Notes: generated by a model not told the origin, from the letters alone. Shown: positions 1 through 11,460, numbered from the stretch's first letter. The stretch is DNA of 64,000 nucleotides from Atherinomorus stipes (GCA_023101725.1 JALJCO010001448.1:62001-126000); one strand, 5' to 3'. Numbers and translations: made by a program.

Positions 1-333
1 TCATTTTATTTTCCTCTGCAAGTTGTCACCAAGTCCAGATGGAATTTTTCCTCTCAGCCACCTTAATTCACAATCTAAGATTAACCATGTTGCACTTTAA
101 GGAAGATGAGATCACAGATGAAACCTCAACATGAAGATGAATATCATTTTAACTCCACAGAAAGGCTGTTCGATCATTGTTCTCCAACAGCCTTTAGAGG
201 CAAATCATGGAAGTGATTCTTTCCCACCTACTCCATCTCCATCCTGGGACATGTTGGTCACATCTTTTCTTTTTTTAAATTTTTCGTCAGTTATTTACAA
301 TAACTAAAAGCATTACATATTTTTATCTTTCAG

Positions 334-410
334 TCGGTGTTCAGCTTGCACAGGTTGACAGATTTCTAATTCTAGAGCAGGATGAGTTATTGATAAGCCC
401 TGCAAACTGG
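334..410 (+). CDS. possible internal exon of an unidentified plus-strand gene
   Basis: A 77-bp block lies between a good acceptor (pyrimidine-rich tract ending in TTTCAG) and a strong donor (GGGTAAGT). One frame is open throughout: two leading bases, then 25 codons reading GVQLAQVDRFLILEQDELLI and on to SPANW. It joins in phase to a candidate terminal exon at 3032-3067. I do not recognise the protein. It would be the 3' part of a gene entering from the left and converging on zxdc. A 77-bp open block between splice-like sites can arise by chance, so this is tentative. Confidence 0.3.
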
Positions 411-642
411 GTAAGTGTGTACAGTTGTAGTGAAAAGGACAGACATGACTTCATTCAAACATGCATACTGTGTTATACTGCCACGATTAAAAATGAAGAA
501 TGTGTGTGCAGTTCATGCTTTGCCGGTAAAGCTTGAAAGTGCAGTTAAAGGGAATCACTTATTTGACTTTGACTCCATCTTCTGGTTTGAAATAGTACTG
601 AACAAGGAGGCAGCGACCACTGCACATTTCACCCAGTATCTA

Positions 643-1155
643 CAGTCCACCTCAAAATTATTCATACCCTCCAAATAAAGAAAATGCCAAATTCACAATA
701 GTAATTCAAATAACAAGAAACAAAAGAAACTACTAATAAATAAAAATTGACAAAATTATAATTAAGTTAAATAAAATGTTACTTTTGAATTGTGGTTGGT
801 TTTTTAAAATTATTGTCAAACAAACAAAACTCTCCCAGAGCAACTTTTCCAGTGAGCAGTGGACCAACGTACTTATCAACAAGTGCAAATGTTGTTGGAA
901 ATTAGAAAAAATACCTGATTGCAGTGATTTCCTCAATGTGTTGCTCAAACATTTTTTTAGCTTTGGAGCCCCATCAAGCTTGTTTATTTGTTATATTTTT
1001 TGTGTTTGTTTTTAATATTTCTTTCAAACCACAATTCAAAAACGTCATCATTTTCATAAAAATATTAATAAAAATGGTCAATTTCAACTTATTTCTCAGA
1101 CAGCTATTTTTTTCCTTCTTTAACTGGAGGGTATGAATATTTTTGAGGATGACTG
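643..1155. repeat. TA-flanked miniature DNA transposon, CAGTC family, copy 1
   Basis: The left end CAGTCCACCTCAAAATTATT and the right end ...TTTTGAGGATGACTG are inverted repeats. TA sits on both sides (641-642, 1156-1157), as expected for Tc1/mariner-type targets. There is no transposase reading frame. The same family recurs at 22604-23103, in part at about 21930-22254 and 46110-46490, and as a left-end scrap at 3862-3925. Confidence 0.75.
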
Positions 1156-1196
1156 TATCTATCTATCAGCTATATATATATATATATATACACATA

Positions 1197-2757
1197 CAGG
1201 GAGTGCAGAATTATTAGGCAAATGAGTATTTTGACCACATCATCCTCTTTATGCATGTTGTCTTACTTCAAGCTGTATAGGCCGAAAACTTACTACCAAT
1301 TAAGCATATCAGGTGATGTGCATCTCTGTAATGAGAAGGGATGTGGTCTAATCACATCAACACCTAATATCAGGTGTATTAGGCAAACAGAATTATTAGG
1401 CACCTTAACAATAAACAAATATATACCCATTTCAATTCTTTATTTTCACCAGGGAAACCAATATAACAGCTCAACATTCAGAAATATACATTTCTGACAT
1501 TCAAAAACAAAACAAAAACAAATCACTGACCAATATAGCCACCTTTCTTTGCAAGGACACTCAAAAGCTGCCATCCATGGATCCTGTCAGTGTTTTGATC
1601 TGTTCACCATCAACATTGCGTGCAGCAGCAACCACAGCCTCCCAGACGCTGTTCAGAGAGGTGGACTGGTTTCCCTCCTTGTAAATCTCACATTTGATGA
1701 GGGACCACAGGTTCTCTATGGGGTTCAGATCAGGTGAACAAGGAGGCCATGTCATTAGTTTTTCTTCTTTTAGACCCTTTCTTGCAGCCACGCTGTGGAG
1801 TACCTGGATGCGTGTGATGGAGCTTTGTCCTGCATGAAAATCATGTTTTTCTTGAAGGATGCGGACTTCTTCCCATACGACTGCTTGAAGAAGGTGTCTT
1901 CCAGAAACTGGCAGTAGGACTGGGAGTTGAGCTTGACTCCATCCTCAACCCGAAAAGGCCCCACAAGCTCATCTTTGATGATACCAGCCCATACCAGTAC
2001 CCCACCTCCACCTTGCTGAGTCGGACTGGAGCTCTCTGCCCTTTACCGATCCAGCCACGGGCCCGTCCATCTGGCCCATCAAGACTCACTCTCATTTCAT
2101 CAGTCCATAAAACCTTAGAAAAATCAGTCTCGAGATATTTTTTGGCCCAGTCTTGACGTTTCAGCTTGTGTTTCTTGTTCAGTGGTGGTGGTTTTTCATC
2201 CTTTTTTTTTACCTTGTCCATGTCTCTGAGTATTGCACACCTTGTGCTTTTGGGCACTCCAGTGATGTTGCAGCTCTGAAATATGGCAAAACTGCTGGCA
2301 AGTGGCATCTTGGCAGCTGCACGCTTGACTTTTCCCAGTTCATGGGCAGTTATTTTGCGCCTTGGTTTTTCTACACGTTTCTTGCGACCCTGTTGACTAT
2401 TTTGAATGAAACGCTTGATTGTTCGATTAAAATGCTTCAGAAGCTTGGCAATTTTAAGAGTGCCGCATTCCTCTGCAAGATATCTCACTATTTTTGACTT
2501 TTGGGAGCCTGTCAAGTCCCTCTTCTGACCCATTTTGCCAAAGGAAAGGAAGTTGCCTAATAACTCTGTTTGCCTAACACCTGATATAGGGTGTTGATGT
2601 CATTAGACAACACCCCTTCTCATTACAGAGATGCACATCACCTGATATGCTTAATTGTTAGTAGGCTTTGGGCCTATACAGCTTGGAGTAAGACAACATG
2701 CATAAAGAGGATGATGTGGTCAAAATACTCATTTGCCTAATAATTCTGCACTCCCTG
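1197..2757 (-). mobile_element. Tc1/mariner transposon, decayed, with long inverted ends
   Basis: The terminal inverted repeats are about 210 bp and begin CAGGGAGTGCAGAATTATTA. The element is flanked by TA at 1195-1196 and 2758-2759. The ends are still close to identical, so the insertion is fairly recent or the ends are well conserved. The short TA run next to the left end is simple sequence outside the element. Confidence 0.9.
1500..2533 (-). pseudogene. Tc1/mariner-family DDE transposase, frameshifted
   Basis: The reading starts at the ATG of MGQKRDLTGSQKSKIV (2533) and passes through an N-terminal helix-turn-helix region. The catalytic blocks LWTDE, QDKAPSHAS and SPDLNPIENLW follow. In active relatives these supply the D, D and final D/E of the metal-binding triad in a cut-and-paste integrase fold. 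The blocks lie in different frames, with shifts near 1970 and 1790, so no full-length protein can be made. The second block has K where most relatives have N (QDNAPSH). The gene sits between the inverted ends at 1197-2757. Confidence 0.88.
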
Positions 2758-3031
2758 TATAAATGTGTATATGTCTATATATATGTACACACACACAAAT
2801 GTAGAATATTGTAAAAAAAAAAAAAAAATAGATGAAATAAAACACTGAATGAGAAGGTGCATCCAATCTTGCCTGGTATTTACATTTCATCTTTTATCAG
2901 CTTTTTTGTGCCAAAAGCAATCTATGTTTCCTATTTTACACTTTGACCAGCTTATGGTGCTTAAATGAGATGTTAACTGTGATTTTCTGCATCTATCCTA
3001 ATTCGTCCATCTCTCTTGGTGTCATTTTCAG

Positions 3032-3067
3032 CTGCATATCCAGTTTTACACATTTTCAGCAGTCTAG
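3032..3067 (+). CDS. possible terminal coding exon of the same plus-strand gene
   Basis: A pyrimidine-rich stretch (CATCTCTCTTGGTGTCATTTTCAG) precedes a frame reading LHIQFYTFSAV and a TAG stop at 3065-3067. The phase agrees with the candidate exon ending at 410. An AATAAA follows 88 bases later at 3155. The peptide is too short to identify. The intervening intron would hold two transposon copies (643-1155 and 1197-2757). Confidence 0.25.
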   Translation: MHIQFYTFSAV

Positions 3068-3154
3068 CTGCTCTATCTGATGCCTGCGTCGAGTTTTAAG
3101 CAGGTTTGGCCTCGTTGCAGCCCGACATACGAACCAAAGTCGACCTGAAAGTGA

Positions 3155-3160
3155 AATAAA
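3155..3160 (+). terminator. candidate polyadenylation signal AATAAA, plus strand
   Basis: AATAAA is followed within 30 bases by a GT/T-rich stretch (TGTTTGATTGTGCTTTGATT), the usual layout of a cleavage site. It lies just downstream of the candidate terminal exon at 3032-3067 and upstream of the convergent zxdc 3' end. Confidence 0.3.
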
Positions 3161-3466
3161 AGCTTCTGACAACTGTTTGATTGTGCTTTGATTCTTTAAT
3201 TCATCTGTTTGGCTCTGCCATTCTGTAAACCCACAGCTTGTAATAAATAAAATGACAAAATCATTACCAGAAAGTAGTAACTCTTTTCATCTTGTGTACA
3301 AACACATGAACAGGCATGTTTTCAACATGAACTTCTGATGGCATACAAAAATAAATCTAACAATAAAAACATGATCAAAATAACAACAAATAAAGCAGAT
3401 AACCTGCAAGTGAAGGCGTGGACAGCGTGAGGCGTTCGTAAGGCAACTGGAACGTAGACAGCACAC

Positions 3467-3488
3467 TGTGTGTGTGTGTGTGTGTGTG
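3467..3488. repeat. (TG)11 microsatellite in the zxdc 3' region
   Basis: An uninterrupted TG dinucleotide run about 210 bp past the zxdc stop codon, on the opposite strand. It is probably within the 3'UTR. Confidence 0.9.
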
Positions 3489-3697
3489 CATGAGTAGCAA
3501 TGTGGCACCGTGGAATAGACACCGTTAATATGGACAACAGGAGGACACAGAGGAGGGAGGGACCTCCAAGTCTCCGACACAACAGTGCTCAGCTTTGATT
3601 TGGTACAAACAGACACAATAATCTTCCGAACTTTCCTCAACTCAAGGTGCGATATCTGTGGAATCACATCCACCCGTCAGCAACCACAGGAAGCCCC

Positions 3698-3784
3698 TCA
3701 CTCCAGATCCTGGAGGTTGATGGTGCTCCCTGTGAACTGGGAGTTGTCAGAGCCGTTGTCATCTTCCGTCATCACTGTGGGTTC
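3698..3784 (-). CDS. zxdc: zxdc coding exon 10 (last), C-terminus
   Basis: The exon opens after TTTCTTTGCAG and encodes EPTVMTEDDNGSDNSQ followed by FTGSTINLQDLE and a TGA stop. The ending matches the recalled mammalian ZXDC C-terminus (FPGSTINLQDLQ). It is 87 bp, 28 residues, phase 0. The 3'UTR runs leftward from 3697. I found no clear AATAAA there on the minus strand, only an ATTAAA variant near 3195-3200, so the transcript end is not settled. Confidence 0.9.
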   Translation of the reverse strand, partial: EPTVMTEDDNGSDNSQFTGSTINLQDLE

Positions 3785-3861
3785 CTGCAAAGAAACAAAA
3801 ACATTTATGCACTTCTACATATGCTAAAAAACCCCCCCCAAAAAACAGATGCGTTTACACT

Positions 3862-4194
3862 TGTCATCAAAATTATTCATGCCCTCCAATTAAAGAAAAT
3901 GGTAAATTGACAAAAGCAATTCAATGTCGTTTCGAGTAAATTCTGGACGCTACCCACTCAGGACACTTGGATTACATTGGACGAGCAGTATGAAGGAATA
4001 TTGACAAGTTTTTGTGGACTTTTATGGACCTTTTGGCTCGGACCCCGGCAAACTCCATATGAAAGATGGGGGGGGGTAACGAGAAGCCTTCCTGATCACC
4101 GGCTGCATTTGAGACATTAAAAAAGTGCTCCAGAGTCTTGCTCACCATGAGGGGAAGTGGAAAATGGTTACATCATTCTGTGTACTATTCCTTT
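3862..4194. repeat. fused fragments: CAGTC-family scrap joined to one arm of the foldback element
   Basis: 3862-3925 resembles the left end of the CAGTC family (TCAAAATTATTCATGCCCTC). From about 3927 to 4194 the sequence matches the right arm of the foldback element at 5077-5964, including GTAAATTCTGGACGCTACCC and the end TACTATTCCT followed by TTAA. Only one arm is present, so this copy is truncated or was joined by recombination. It lies in the last zxdc intron. Confidence 0.7.
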
Positions 4195-4713
4195 AAGATA
4201 CACTGCCAAATTTGATAGTTTTATGACTGTTTCTGCTACTGTAGTGCCTAAATATTTGGATTTAGATCATTTTGCCATCAAAATGTCCACAAAAAGGGTT
4301 TTTGTCCCCCTGTAGCTGTCCAGCAGCTACCTGACCGGGTTGTCCACCCAGGTTGTGATCCTTGAAGGTCCTAGAGATCATTTCAGCGCTCTGTGTCCAT
4401 TTTCCAAAAACAGGGGTTTTGCCCTCCGTGTATGAGGTTACATCCACATCGGATGAGCACGTCACCGAAACTAACAATGAAGCCTGACCTGGAACCATTT
4501 ATGAAGTTCATTTAATTTATCATTTAAACAAAAATGTCCTTATTTTCATCCAATAGACGCAGTGTACTCAGTCGAGGAAGGAATAAAGTTAATGTGTGGC
4601 TGTCCGTCCGTTAGCGCCGGCCTTCCAACATAAAAGGATGCAGATTCTCCTACTGTACTGTACAGGAGTAAAAACGGAGGAGAAACCAGAGTATACATAA
4701 GACGTTAACTCAC

Positions 4714-4815
4714 CTGTAAAATGTTGACGGGCAGGTCGACGGTGAGCTGGGAGTGAGAGCTGGAGGTCTGAGAGCTCAGCTGAAAGGCCAGGTCACCATC
4801 GTTGGCTGGATCATC
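4714..4815 (-). CDS. zxdc: zxdc coding exon 9
   Basis: A 102-bp exon between TCTATGCAG and a GTGAGT donor. It encodes DDPANDGDLAFQLSSQ, a serine-rich stretch and LTVDLPVNILQ. The LTVDLPV block and the leading DDP match the recalled mammalian ZXDC tail. Phase 0 at both ends, so it joins exons 8 and 10 without a split codon. Confidence 0.9.
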
Positions 4816-5076
4816 CTGCATAGACACACATTTGTTTACCAGGTGTTGGTGCTGTTGTTCGGTCCAGTCTGTACTCCATGACATCACCACCACACCCCCC
4901 CCTTTACACATAAGCTCACTCTCGCTTCCACCTTTTAACAGAAACACATCTGAGGCTTTTAATCATCTTTACAATGGCGACAAAGATGTGACATGGATCA
5001 TGGATCAGATTAAGCATCCAGCTGCCGTTGCGATATCAGAGCACACGAGGAGCTGCTGAGATTACAGAAGAGTTAA

Positions 5077-5964
5077 AGGAACAGTACACCCACAGAATGA
5101 TGTGCCTTCATTTTCTACTCACCCTCATGCTGAGCAAGACTCTGGAGCACTTTTTAATATCTCAAATGCAGCCGGAGATCATTCTTTTTTTTTTTTGTTT
5201 CGTTATCCGCCGACTTTCATATAATGGAGTTCACCGGCACTTGAAACAAAAAGGTCCATAAAAGTCCACAAAACTTGTCAATATTCCTCCATACTGCTCG
5301 TCCAATGTAATCCAAGTGTCCTGAGTGGGTAGCGTCCAGAATTTACTGGAAATGACATCATTTAGTATATTTTTATAGCTTAAACAGTACTGCATCTCAC
5401 TTCTGTGATGTGCGCCCCTGTGAGCTCACAACACTACAGAAGCCGCAGCGTTCAGTGCCTACTTTGCCAATAATGCAAGCGTAGAAGAAGAAATTCCCTG
5501 TTTACATTGTGCTAAGAGTGACAGAGCTGAGGACAAACACAAGAGGGGTTGGATATTGATTTGAAAGAAAAAGAAAGAAAGATTGATCTCATCTGCAGAG
5601 GCTTCCGTAGTGTCATGGGCATGCAGGGGCGCGCTTTACATAAGTGCAATGTTCTACTGTTTAGGCTATAAAAATGTACTAAATGATGTCATTTTGAGTA
5701 AATTCTGGACGCTACCCACTCAGGACACTTGGATTACATTGGACAAGCAGAATGGAGGAATATTGCCACGTTTTTGTGACTTTTGTGGACTTTTTTGGCT
5801 CAAGTGCCAGTGAACCCAATTATACATTATATGAAAGTCAGTGGATAATGACCCCCCCCTGATCTCCGGCTACATTTGCGGTATTAAAAAAAGTGCTCCA
5901 GAGTCTTTCTCAGCATGAGGGTGAGAAGAAAATGAATGCACAATTCTGTGGGTGTACTATTCCT
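5077..5964. mobile_element. foldback miniature transposon with TTAA target duplication
   Basis: Two long arms (about 5077-5400 and 5640-5964) are inverted copies of each other around a short central region. The ends are AGGAACAGTACACCCACAGA and its near-complement ...TCTGTGGGTGTACTATTCCT. TTAA lies on both sides (5073-5076, 5965-5968). There is no reading frame for a transposase. TTAA duplication with purine-rich 5' ends fits Kolobok; piggyBac also uses TTAA but usually has CCY ends. Related copies: 3927-4194 and 27231-28767. Confidence 0.85.
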
Positions 5965-6261
5965 TTAATGATGAACGGTTTCCCACTGCCACTGTCACCA
6001 GCTGTGGGTAGTGACAGAAAAGCGTCTGGCCAGGCTCTCCCTAAGAGAGAAATGGGGGAGGAGCTCGGTCATCCAGGAGGGGCTCCTGGCCGAGAGATGT
6101 TCCAATACCATATTTTCCCTCCCAATACCAATTCTGACTTGTTCCATTTCCTGATTACAAGGAAAAATGATTTACCGGCACGCTCATGCTGCAGGGAACC
6201 AGGAAGTAATTATTTGGTAATAAGTGTTACTGGTAATGATGTAAAAATGTCAGAATGTCAC

Positions 6262-6434
6262 CTGCAGCAGCTGAATCTGCACATACTGGGCCCCCGTGAC
6301 GGGGTCACGCAGAGTCAGGCCCCCGCTGGCAGCTACTGCTCCTTCACCGTAACGAGTGCCGGAGGAGGCGAGCGATGCTGATGCTGCAGCAACCTTTGAC
6401 CCTTTAGGTTTCCTCTGGCATGACCCAGAAGTTC
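6262..6434 (-). CDS. zxdc: zxdc coding exon 8
   Basis: A 173-bp exon entered two bases into a glycine codon and ending at CTGCAG/GTGACA. It encodes TSGSCQRKPKGSKVAAAS through YVQIQLLQ. The QVQLVQ-like end followed by DDP in the next exon matches the recalled mammalian ZXDC order (VQVQLVQDDP). The basic KPKGSK patch is in the position of the human STQRKIKEGK segment. Confidence 0.9.
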
Positions 6435-6529
6435 CTGGAAAGCACAAAGAAATCAAATATCACGTAAACAGAAGCTTTAGATGAGTGTTGGTAGAGTCCG
6501 GTCCAAATGGAGACTTTCATGTTCATCAC

Positions 6530-6611
6530 CTGCTGCAGCTGAACCTTTCTGCTTCTTCTTCTTGGCCAGCTGGATGGCTCTGTAGTCCGTCCTGGCTGAG
6601 CCTCCACTCTC
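6530..6611 (-). CDS. zxdc: zxdc coding exon 7
   Basis: An 82-bp exon after TTTGTTAG, ending GCAG/GTGATG. It encodes ESGGSARTDYRAIQLAKKKK then QKGSAAA. This is nearly identical to the recalled mammalian ESGGSARTDYRAIQLAKEKK block, one of the best-conserved parts of the tail. The exon leaves one base that pairs with GA of exon 8 to make glycine. Confidence 0.93.
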
Positions 6612-6934
6612 CTAACAAACAGAAGGACCATCATTCAGAATAAAACTCCTTTCTAGTGATGGACAATAAGAAAATTTTCCACTAATGCGTTCATATTTTC
6701 ACATTTTCTATATTCTTTATATAATCTGCAGTTTGTGCTCTGGATGCAGCATGATATCGAAGTAGCTCTGCCTAATCTAAAGCAGCAAACAAAAAGTTTG
6801 AGCTATTTCAGTGTTTTTTTTTTTTGCAAAGTTGTCACACAAAAATGTGGTTATATTGTTCCAATGATTTAATAGAACAAACAAAAAAACACAGCATTCT
6901 GCAGGTTCACCAAAAACACAGCCTGTTATATATA

Positions 6935-9337
6935 TAGGGAGGGGTACCGTTCGCATTTGAATCGATGCAGTACCAACGAATTAGTACCAACGCTACCAAT
7001 TTTCAGTATTTTTGTGTGTGTTTATATGGAAAAAACAGATTCATTTCTCATTTTCACATATACTTTTTGAAAACCAGTATATTAAAGCAAAATCCAGCTG
7101 TTTTTATTTATATGGTGTGGTGCGTTTGGTACACAGAGGACAAACTAAAAGATTGAATAAATCAAGGAAAAAATATGGAATGTCCTCAGTAGGCCCCCCC
7201 CCCCAATAATCAACGATTCGTTTCCAGGACTGTGCTTCATCTGTCAGTCTCTAAGTCAAATAGTCGCAGCATTTGGTGACTGAGCAAAGATCATACCATC
7301 CTGGCAGTAGGGGGGGTGCTGAACGTTTGAGTTTTACACAATATTTATTTGTCCTTTAAATAATTCGTGTTAGTCGTCTGTTAGCAGCCAAATAATTCTG
7401 TTGCTATCAGTGTGGCATAAGGAAAGATGGGCCGGGCAGGCGGGTTTAAACCGCAGTCTGCTGGTGAGTCGCGCGCTGAGCATTCAGCCAAAGAGACGTC
7501 TCTATGACCACGTAGCCAGAGACATGATGAAGGACCCTCACCTGTCACATCATCATCATCGTTGTAGTTTCTTCCACTGATTTACAGCATCAGTCTGACA
7601 GACAAACACCGCGTCTACTTCGTGCGTGATGGTGAAGATGGACGCTGGTGCTGCTGGAGGATGATTCAGATTGCATCAGGAAAGAACGCGTTTTTAAGAA
7701 CCATAATTTCCTGAATCATGAAGGCTGTGGCTGATATCAGAGCAGCGCTTTTATCTTTGTCCTGAACTGGACTGCCGTCTCCCTGCATCAGCTGTTGAGC
7801 GGCTTGTGGAGTCGCTCCTCATGAACGGGTTGAGATGTCAGAGGAAGATGCTGCACCATTCCAGCAATAATCATGGCTGTGATGTTCTGCACCTCCCCTC
7901 CACCTCCACCCCTCCATCCAGAGGAGATTCTCCTGTCGGCTTTATTGTAAACGAAGCGAGGAGCACACCTCTTCTGTTCATCGCCTTTTTACTGAACTTT
8001 CTAACTTTTACTTTCTGTTTTACATGGATATAACTTTGTACTTCGTTATGAGCCTATTTTATGTTGTTGTGTAATTGATTTATTCATTCAGTGAAGGTTA
8101 TTCTATTGGAATTCATCTTTATATCTTTGACATATAAAGACTCTAAACACCCTTTTAATTCTCTTTCCCGACTTTAAATTGTTAGGCAAAAAAAAAAAAA
8201 AAAAAAAAAGATTAGGTTTATGCCTGTAGTGTTAACTGAAAGATAAAAATCTAATTAATGAATTGTTTTACACCAACATACAACATACCATAACTTTCTT
8301 TTTGTTAAATATTTGAATAAATAGGAAAAGGACTCTAAAGCAGACACGTTTTACAGCCTAATCAGTGATACAGAAAAATGAAAGTTCACGGAGACTGTCC
8401 TGTTGTTATCTTATGCCAAATGAAAAATTTAATTTATTCAATGAGGTGTTTTAGCTCTTTCTCTGAAGCAGGAAAAGATGCAAATGAGACTATTGATCAA
8501 TAAGGGGAAAAACAAAACAAAACATGATTTGACAATTCGTCGACAAATGGCATGATCTGAAGAATCAGGTTCGACTTAAAATTCTTGGTCAGGGACACCC
8601 ACAATTCTCAGACACTAAATTGATGCCGTCGCTGCATTTTTTACGCAGAGGTAGGATGGAGGCTGTGAGCCTCCTGCACGTAAGTCAGCTTACTAACTTG
8701 GTGCAGAGTTTCTGCCGAGCTGGATGAACCAAACTGGCTTCTTCAGAGACGCAGACTCGATGACAGATTTAAAGTGTGGCTGGTGCAACAGCTCGCGTGC
8801 AGAAACTCTGCTGTGATGAGGAACTTAAAAAGATGTGGGCTGTGAAACAGGGAGGGAGAGATGTGACCAGCGACGTCAGCCCCCGAACTGGTTTATTGTG
8901 TTGGTTGATGGAAAACTTATTAAGTATTTACATCATACTGAGTTCTTAGCAGCAGTTCGTGAACCCTGCTGGTTATCTTCTGCATCTTGTGTTTAATCTG
9001 CTGCTTCCTCAGATTAGACGTGTTCCCGCCGCTTGTCTTGCATTTTGCATCACAAATACTGCAGCGAATTTGATGTTTTAGAGAAATGGAGCCAGAAAAG
9101 CTTCAATCAGCTGCTTGTTCTGACTGAACATGCGGGACGCAGCGACTCGTGTCACGCGTGCGATGCAACGTTCACGTCTACCACAGAAATGACCAACTCT
9201 TCCACTCCCTCACAGTAAAAGGATGCATTTAGGTACCGAAACATGGTACCATGTGATTTTACATGAATCAGTACACGGTAGTACAGATGGAGTTCAGTAG
9301 GTACCAATAAAAGTACTAAATTCAGTACCCATCCCTA
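6935..9337. mobile_element. hAT-like element, 2.4 kb, ends TAGGGA..GGTACC
   Basis: The left end TAGGGAGGGGTACCGTTC and the right end ...CAGTACCCATCCCTA are inverted repeats carrying repeated GTACC motifs. The flanking 8-mers TATATATA and TGTATATT agree at six of eight positions, consistent with a decayed hAT target duplication. The interior (7400-9230) is moderately GC-rich and has no recognisable transposase, so this is a non-autonomous or gutted copy. It fills most of the intron between zxdc exons 6 and 7. Confidence 0.65.
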
Positions 9338-9732
9338 TGTATATTTTCTAATTTTATTGACAACTGTATTTCCTCATTTCAGGGAACATCGGCCTCGCAA
9401 CAACAGATGAAAAGTTACCCTTTGACTAAATCTGGCGTTTTTAGAAGTTTTTCTTTGTTTTCATATGCTCTGATCCTATCAAATAAACAAAAAAAAATAA
9501 TTTTTCAAAAATATTGGCCAATAACGATATTCAGTTTTAAAGCCAATATCGGCTGATGCTGATATCAGGCTGATAACAATGAGCATCATTGCTCCTTTCT
9601 TTATCATTTAGTCTGCTGATCCAGTTCAGTCACTCGAAAAAGAAAATAATATCATAATTTTACAAAAGGCAACTTCAGCATCTTCCAAAAGATCTTTTCT
9701 TGTTTTACTTTTATTTTAGATACCATTTTAAA

Positions 9733-10042
9733 TAGGGCTGGAAAAAAAAATCGATACACTGAAATATCGCGATATTTTCATATGGTGATATCATATCGAT
9801 ATGTAAAAATGTGGTATCGATCTATTTTACTAATGAAATCTCGCGAGATTTTGTTGTTCAGTCAAAAAAATCTTGCGGGTTTTCGTGAAATATTGCGAGA
9901 TTTCGCAAGATAACGGTGAAATGGTGATAACGGTGATTTCATTGGTAAAATAGATTGATATTGCATTTTAGAATCTCTGTATGAAATCTGCATATGAAAA
10001 TATCGCGATATTTCAGTGTATCGATTTTTTTTCCCAGCCCTA
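9733..10042. mobile_element. hAT-type MITE, 310 bp, perfect 8-bp duplication
   Basis: The ends TAGGGCTGGAAAAAAAAATC and ...TTTTTTTTCCCAGCCCTA are inverted. The inversion continues inward through the ATCGATACACTGAAATATCG block. The target duplication ATTTTAAA is exact (9725-9732, 10043-10050). The interior is rich in CGCGA and TCGCG words and has no reading frame. Confidence 0.9.
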
Positions 10043-10320
10043 ATTTTAAAATATGTATGTATGTGTTCATATATATTTTCTAATTTAAATTTTATTCCTC
10101 TAACTATTCTAACACATGTATTTTTTTCACCTTTTTTTTTCTTAGATTCATTTTATTGTAAATCTTTGCGTGTGGTTTTGCCGTGATGATGTTGTGAAGC
10201 TTTTTGTTCAACAGAGGTTGTTTTTAAATGTGCGATAAAAATAAACTTTGAATTGAGTTGAAAAAGCTAAAGACTGTTCCTCTGCTATTAGTGAACGAGG
10301 TCTTGGAGGCGTCTGCTCAC

Positions 10321-11105
10321 CAGGAAGCTGCTCGGTGACACGGCGTTCAGCTCCAGCTCCTTCTGTGGGCTGAAGCTGCTGCTGTGACCGGGGAAAACGA
10401 ACTGAGTGAGGACTTTTCCCCCCTCCTGAGGACCCAGCACCTCCACGCAGCCCAGCAGAGGACCTGCCCCTCCCTGGCCACTCACCTCCACCACCTTGGA
10501 GGGTGAGGCCAGCAGCTCGGCGACCGGGGCCACAGCCAGAGAGGGCGAGGACTCCACGCTCAGGGCGCCGGAGGAGCTGAGCGGGTGCTGCAGAGCGGGG
10601 TCCACGGAGGCAGCAGTGCCCTGCATGGTGAGAGCTGTGAGGGTCCCGAGGGCCTCCGGGGTCACCGTCTGCACATCATCCAGGTTGAGGGTGCCTTGCG
10701 GGGGTAGAACATCCCCCACTGTTCCCTCCAGCCCGTGCTGAGGAGCCAAGTCCGCGCTGGTCGCCATGATGAGTGGGTCCAGCGCCTTGGCCAGGGTGGT
10801 GCAGGTGCTGGTAACAAGCGTGGTGCCGACTGAGGACGGGTCGATGGTGAGAATGCCGGAGCTGACCAGAGACAGGTCCATGGTGAAGGGGCCGTTAGCG
10901 CTGCCCCCGGCCACAGGAATCCCCACCCCGATCCCGGCGGTGGGGGGAGTTCCTCCAGGAACGGCGGAGAACAGAGAGCTGAGGTCCAAGTTGGTGAGCT
11001 GGTCACCGCCTGCAATGCCAGGCCCGGCAACCGTCGTCGGGGTGGAGCTGACCAGCTCGCTGCTGGGGGTCAGGGTGGGCGTGGTCTCCATCTGGCTCAG
11101 GACAT
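10321..11105 (-). CDS. zxdc: zxdc coding exon 6, trans-activation tail
   Basis: The largest tail exon, 785 bp. It starts two bases into an aspartate codon after CCGCTGCAG and ends CTG/GTGAGC. It encodes about 262 residues rich in Ser, Thr, Pro and Gly. Blocks matching recalled mammalian ZXDC occur in the same order: LTPSSELVSS, LTNLDLSSLF, SGILTID, and LDDVQTVTPEALG. This region follows the zinc fingers and corresponds to the part of ZXDC reported to activate transcription. The 10321 donor is supported because exon 7 then continues FL/ESGGSA as in mammals. The intron-side codons past the donor would add only about a dozen residues before a stop. Confidence 0.92.
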
Positions 11106-11460
11106 CTGCAGCGGAGGAGAGAAGAAAGTTCACTTAGAACGGCTGAGGGAGGAAATATGATTGTCACATAAACAGCAAAGGGACAGAAAAACTAGAAATG
11201 TTAACAGATTTAATCTAGAATTTCTTTTGGGGGAAGTTTAGTTTTATTTTTCATTTCTATTTGAAACTATTCATTTCTTTTTCCCCTTTTCAATCCCAGC
11301 AAACATCAAAATGTTTAAATCACAAACATTTTTTCATTAATATTTCTGAGTTTGTCTGCAGTGGACTATTTTTAGTTCTTATACTTCACAGTCTATTAAA
11401 AAGACTCATACATCAGGATATCTGCAGGTTTAAAGATGCCAAATTTTAAGACTTTTAAAG

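Noticed and set aside
6935..9337. hAT transposase gene inside the 2.4-kb element
   Set aside because: The open frames at 7806-8033 and 9033-9218 show none of the hAT catalytic or dimerisation blocks, so no transposase is claimed.
10496..11137. Long open frames on the plus strand and in the other minus frame over zxdc exon 6
   Set aside because: They are GC-rich shadows of the real exon. The frame that matches ZXDC joins in phase on both sides.
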